Positions 5,897 through 7,354 of a stretch of DNA of 7,354 bases are shown piece by piece. The first letter of the stretch is position 1. Each line of letters opens with the position of its first letter. The stretch covers positions 1 to 7,354 of the forward strand of contig JAJQBF010000143.1 in assembly GCA_021203425.1 (NCBI GenBank). Direction: 5' to 3'. The position numbers and the translations under genes are program-made. The DNA comes from Clostridiales bacterium (GTDB taxonomy: Bacteria; Bacillota; Clostridia; Lachnospirales; CAG-274). Below the pieces are notes generated by a model that worked only from the letters and a program-made list of their open reading frames with translations, ran no database searches and was not told the origin of the DNA.

Positions 5897-6567
5897 ATGA
5901 AAACAGTTTACCATGGTTCTAAGGATATAATAAAAAGCCTGAGTTTGGAAAAGGCAAAAAATACAATGATTACGGGCTTGGCTTTTACTGTACGGAAAAC
6001 ATAGATTTAGCCAAGGAATGGGCTGTTGACAAAAACAGAAACGGCTTTGCAAACGTCTACTCAATAGACAGCGACGGCTTAACCGTTTTGAATCTTAACA
6101 GCGAAAAATATTGTATTCTTACTTGGCTTGCTGTTCTTTTAGAAAACAGAGAATTTGATATTTCCGCACCTTTAGCCCTTGAAGCCAAAGATTATATTTT
6201 GAAAAATTTTACAGTCAATTACAAAGATTATGACATATTAGTCGGCTATCGGGCTGATGACAGCTATTTTTCCTTTGCGCAGGATTTTATAAGCGGCACA
6301 ATTTCCTACAGGCAGCTGAATAACGCTATGCACTTAGGCAAGCTCGGGCAGCAGTTTGTGCTTAAAAGCAAAAAGGCATTCGAAAAAAATTATTTTAAAA
6401 AAGCTGAACCTGCGGAAAATGCAGATTGGTTTAAGAAAAAGGATTTCAGAGATAAAGCCGCAAGAAGAGAATATTTTGATTTGGAAAGAAACAGACGGCG
6501 ACCCGGTGATTTATACATTACAAGAATTATTGATGAGGAGATGAAAACTGATGATTTGCTCTTATGA
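5897..6567 (+). pseudogene. DUF3990 protein, putative ADP-ribosyltransferase-like toxin, split by a one-base deletion
   Basis: From ATG 5897 the frame reads MKTVYHGSKDIIK and then leaves the family pattern, stopping at 6004. The -1 frame from 5935 continues with KPEFGKGKKYNDYGLGFYCT and stays open to 6567, giving 223 aa in all. The run of five As at 5932-5936 would have six in an intact gene. The product matches DUF3990 (PF13151): the YHGS start (H6), YGLGFYCT (Y31), the A..WA motif (39-43), YRADDSYF (118-125) and GQQFVLKS (151-158). By analogy with ADP-ribosyltransferase folds, H6, Y31 and Q152 or Q153 could line the NAD pocket; this is inference. It lies between a consensus promoter and the HTH gene and overlaps the latter by 17 nt. 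As read it yields only a 35-aa peptide, unless the base is a sequencing error or expression involves slippage. Confidence 0.75.
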
Positions 6568-7186
6568 TAAAATTTATCTTGATAAAGCGAGAATTGCTCT
6601 CGGAAGAATGCTGGATTTTGCCGTTTATGATTTGCACTATGACCTTGAAGAATTTTTCAGGCTGTTTATAAGCTCCGGAACTGCCGAAAGATTTGAAAAC
6701 GGAGAGGCCAATATTTTGGTTGGAAAATCCGGTATAGAACTGGCATATTTGGTTTTGGAAGTTTCCGGCATTGAAATCGAAAGAGTAACCCCCAAATATA
6801 CAAGCAGCCGCAGTGAGGAATACTGGTTAGGCTGGGCATTGGCATATTATCAGTGGAAAAGAAACATATCATTTGCCGGCATTGCAAGATACATTTCTGT
6901 TAAAGAAATCCTCTCTCTTTACAACCCTTATCACGAAATGGATATAAGGCAGTTTGTTGATAAAATAGATGAAATGTATTCGGCAGCAAAAAAGGAAACG
7001 AACCTAAAAAGGCTCAGACGTGAGGCTGACCTTACCCAAAAGGAGCTTGCCGAACAGTCCGGCGTTCCTCTAAGAACACTCCAACAATACGAACAAGGTC
7101 AAAAAAACATCAATAAAGCCGCCGCCGAACAGGTCTATGCCCTTTCCAAAATATTGGTTTGCAATGTAAAAGACCTGCTTGAATAA
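6551..7186 (+). CDS. XRE-family HTH protein, putative antitoxin/autorepressor of the DUF3990 module
   Basis: This 211-aa protein has two parts. Residues 1-145 form a helical domain I cannot assign to a named family, with aromatic-rich stretches such as MLDFAVYDLHYDLEEFFRLF and EEYWLGWALAYYQWKRN; it is the likely toxin-binding part. Residues 152-211 are a clear XRE/Cro-type helix-turn-helix: LKRLRREADLTQKELAEQSG, then the recognition helix region PLRTLQQYEQGQ (173-184), ending in VKDLLE. DNA binding at the C-terminus and a neutralising N-terminus is a common antitoxin plan. The start at 6551 lies inside the end of the DUF3990 frame, 10 bases after GAGGAG (6535-6540), implying translational coupling. 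It probably represses its own promoter at the 5853-5876 palindrome. The frame is intact although the preceding gene is broken. Confidence 0.85.
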   Translation: MICSYDKIYLDKARIALGRMLDFAVYDLHYDLEEFFRLFISSGTAERFENGEANILVGKSGIELAYLVLEVSGIEIERVTPKYTSSRSEEYWLGWALAYYQWKRNISFAGIARYISVKEILSLYNPYHEMDIRQFVDKIDEMYSAAKKETNLKRLRREADLTQKELAEQSGVPLRTLQQYEQGQKNINKAAAEQVYALSKILVCNVKDLLE

Positions 7187-7209
7187 TATTGTAAATTTTC
7201 AAATTTAAA

Positions 7210-7237
7210 AGTCCTGCTGTTTGGAAGCGGCAGGGCT
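7210..7237. terminator. Hairpin terminator shared by convergent genes
   Basis: AGTCCTGCTG and CGGCAGGGCT pair over 10 bp (two G-U pairs on the plus-strand RNA) around an eight-base loop. It lies 24 bases after the HTH stop. On the minus strand the stem is followed directly by TTTTAAATTT, a good T-tract for the gene entering from the right. On the plus strand the tail ATAATTATTT is weaker but plausible. Confidence 0.7.
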
Positions 7238-7269
7238 ATAATTATTTCTACAATCATAAATAACCTTTC

Positions 7270-7354
7270 CTAAGGCTGCAATTTTACCATTCCGTTTATA
7301 CCGGTACAAATTAGTGTAACTGTCGTTTCTGTTATTTCTTCAAGAGGTTCTTTC
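7270..7354 (-). CDS. C-terminal end of an unidentified gene entering from the right
   Basis: From the right edge one minus-strand frame reads KEPLEEITETTVTLICTGIN, then GMVKLQP and TAG at 7270-7272. Only 27 residues are visible and I recognise no family. Support for it being real comes from the fitting hairpin with a T-tract 33 bases downstream and from the convergent layout with the HTH gene. The start lies outside the window. Confidence 0.4.
   Translation of the reverse strand, partial: KEPLEEITETTVTLICTGINGMVKLQP

Noticed and set aside
5927..5940. Programmed -1 ribosomal frameshifting as the explanation of the split DUF3990 gene
   Set aside because: The required re-pairing from AGC to AAG does not fit an X-XXY-YYZ slippery site and I see no clear downstream stimulator; an indel or A-tract slippage is simpler.
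6356..6887. Small frames on both strands within the DUF3990 and HTH genes
   Set aside because: They are alternative-frame shadows of two recognisable genes.
1..7354. CRISPR arrays, tRNA or rRNA genes
   Set aside because: I saw no regularly spaced repeats, cloverleaf or rRNA-like sequence; the only structured RNA is the group II intron.

Overview
The window reads as low-GC, AT-rich chromosomal DNA from a Firmicute, probably a gut Clostridia. This rests on codon use, strong GGAGG-type ribosome binding sites, sigma-A type promoters (TTGACA/TATAAT), an IS1182-type transposase, a class C group II intron, a RhuM protein and a DUF3990/HTH gene pair. I cannot name the genus from sequence alone.

Left and centre (1-5130, nearly all on the minus strand). 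This is the wreck of a type I restriction-modification locus. In minus-strand order it holds: the first ~30 codons of a HAD-family hydrolase; the last ~28 codons of a type I R-M subunit (HsdS or HsdM type); an intact rhuM (348 aa); an insertion sequence; and a frameshifted C-terminal fragment that looks like HsdR, running off the left edge. A nested mobile element separates rhuM from the hsdR remnant. An IS1182-family element (227-3919, perfect 15-bp terminal inverted repeats, 526-aa DDE transposase) carries a complete-looking group IIC intron (about 1959-3845) with its reverse transcriptase/maturase. The intron sits directly behind a stem-loop terminator that is itself part of the IS, the known insertion preference of class C introns. 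Without the intron the IS would be about 1.8 kb, normal for its family.

Middle right (5164-5896). A six-helix membrane protein of unknown function is encoded on the minus strand. It is divergent from the next operon, and each side has its own recognisable promoter.

Right (5848-7237, plus strand). A compact two-gene operon resembles a toxin-antitoxin module. The first gene is a DUF3990 protein with motifs like the ADP-ribosyltransferase fold. It overlaps by 17 nt a 211-aa protein with a novel-looking N-terminal domain and a C-terminal XRE helix-turn-helix. The promoter has consensus -35 and -10 boxes with 17-bp spacing, and a perfect 11-bp-arm palindrome fills most of the space between them and covers the -10, an obvious candidate autoregulatory operator. 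The DUF3990 gene is split by a one-base deletion in an A-tract at codon 13, so the toxin is off in this sequence, broken, or mis-sequenced. A GC-rich hairpin closes the operon and probably also serves a convergent gene whose last 27 codons enter from the right edge.

The most interesting items are the DUF3990/HTH module with its A-tract frameshift and promoter palindrome, and the intron-in-terminator-in-IS nesting inside a decayed R-M operon where only rhuM stays intact.
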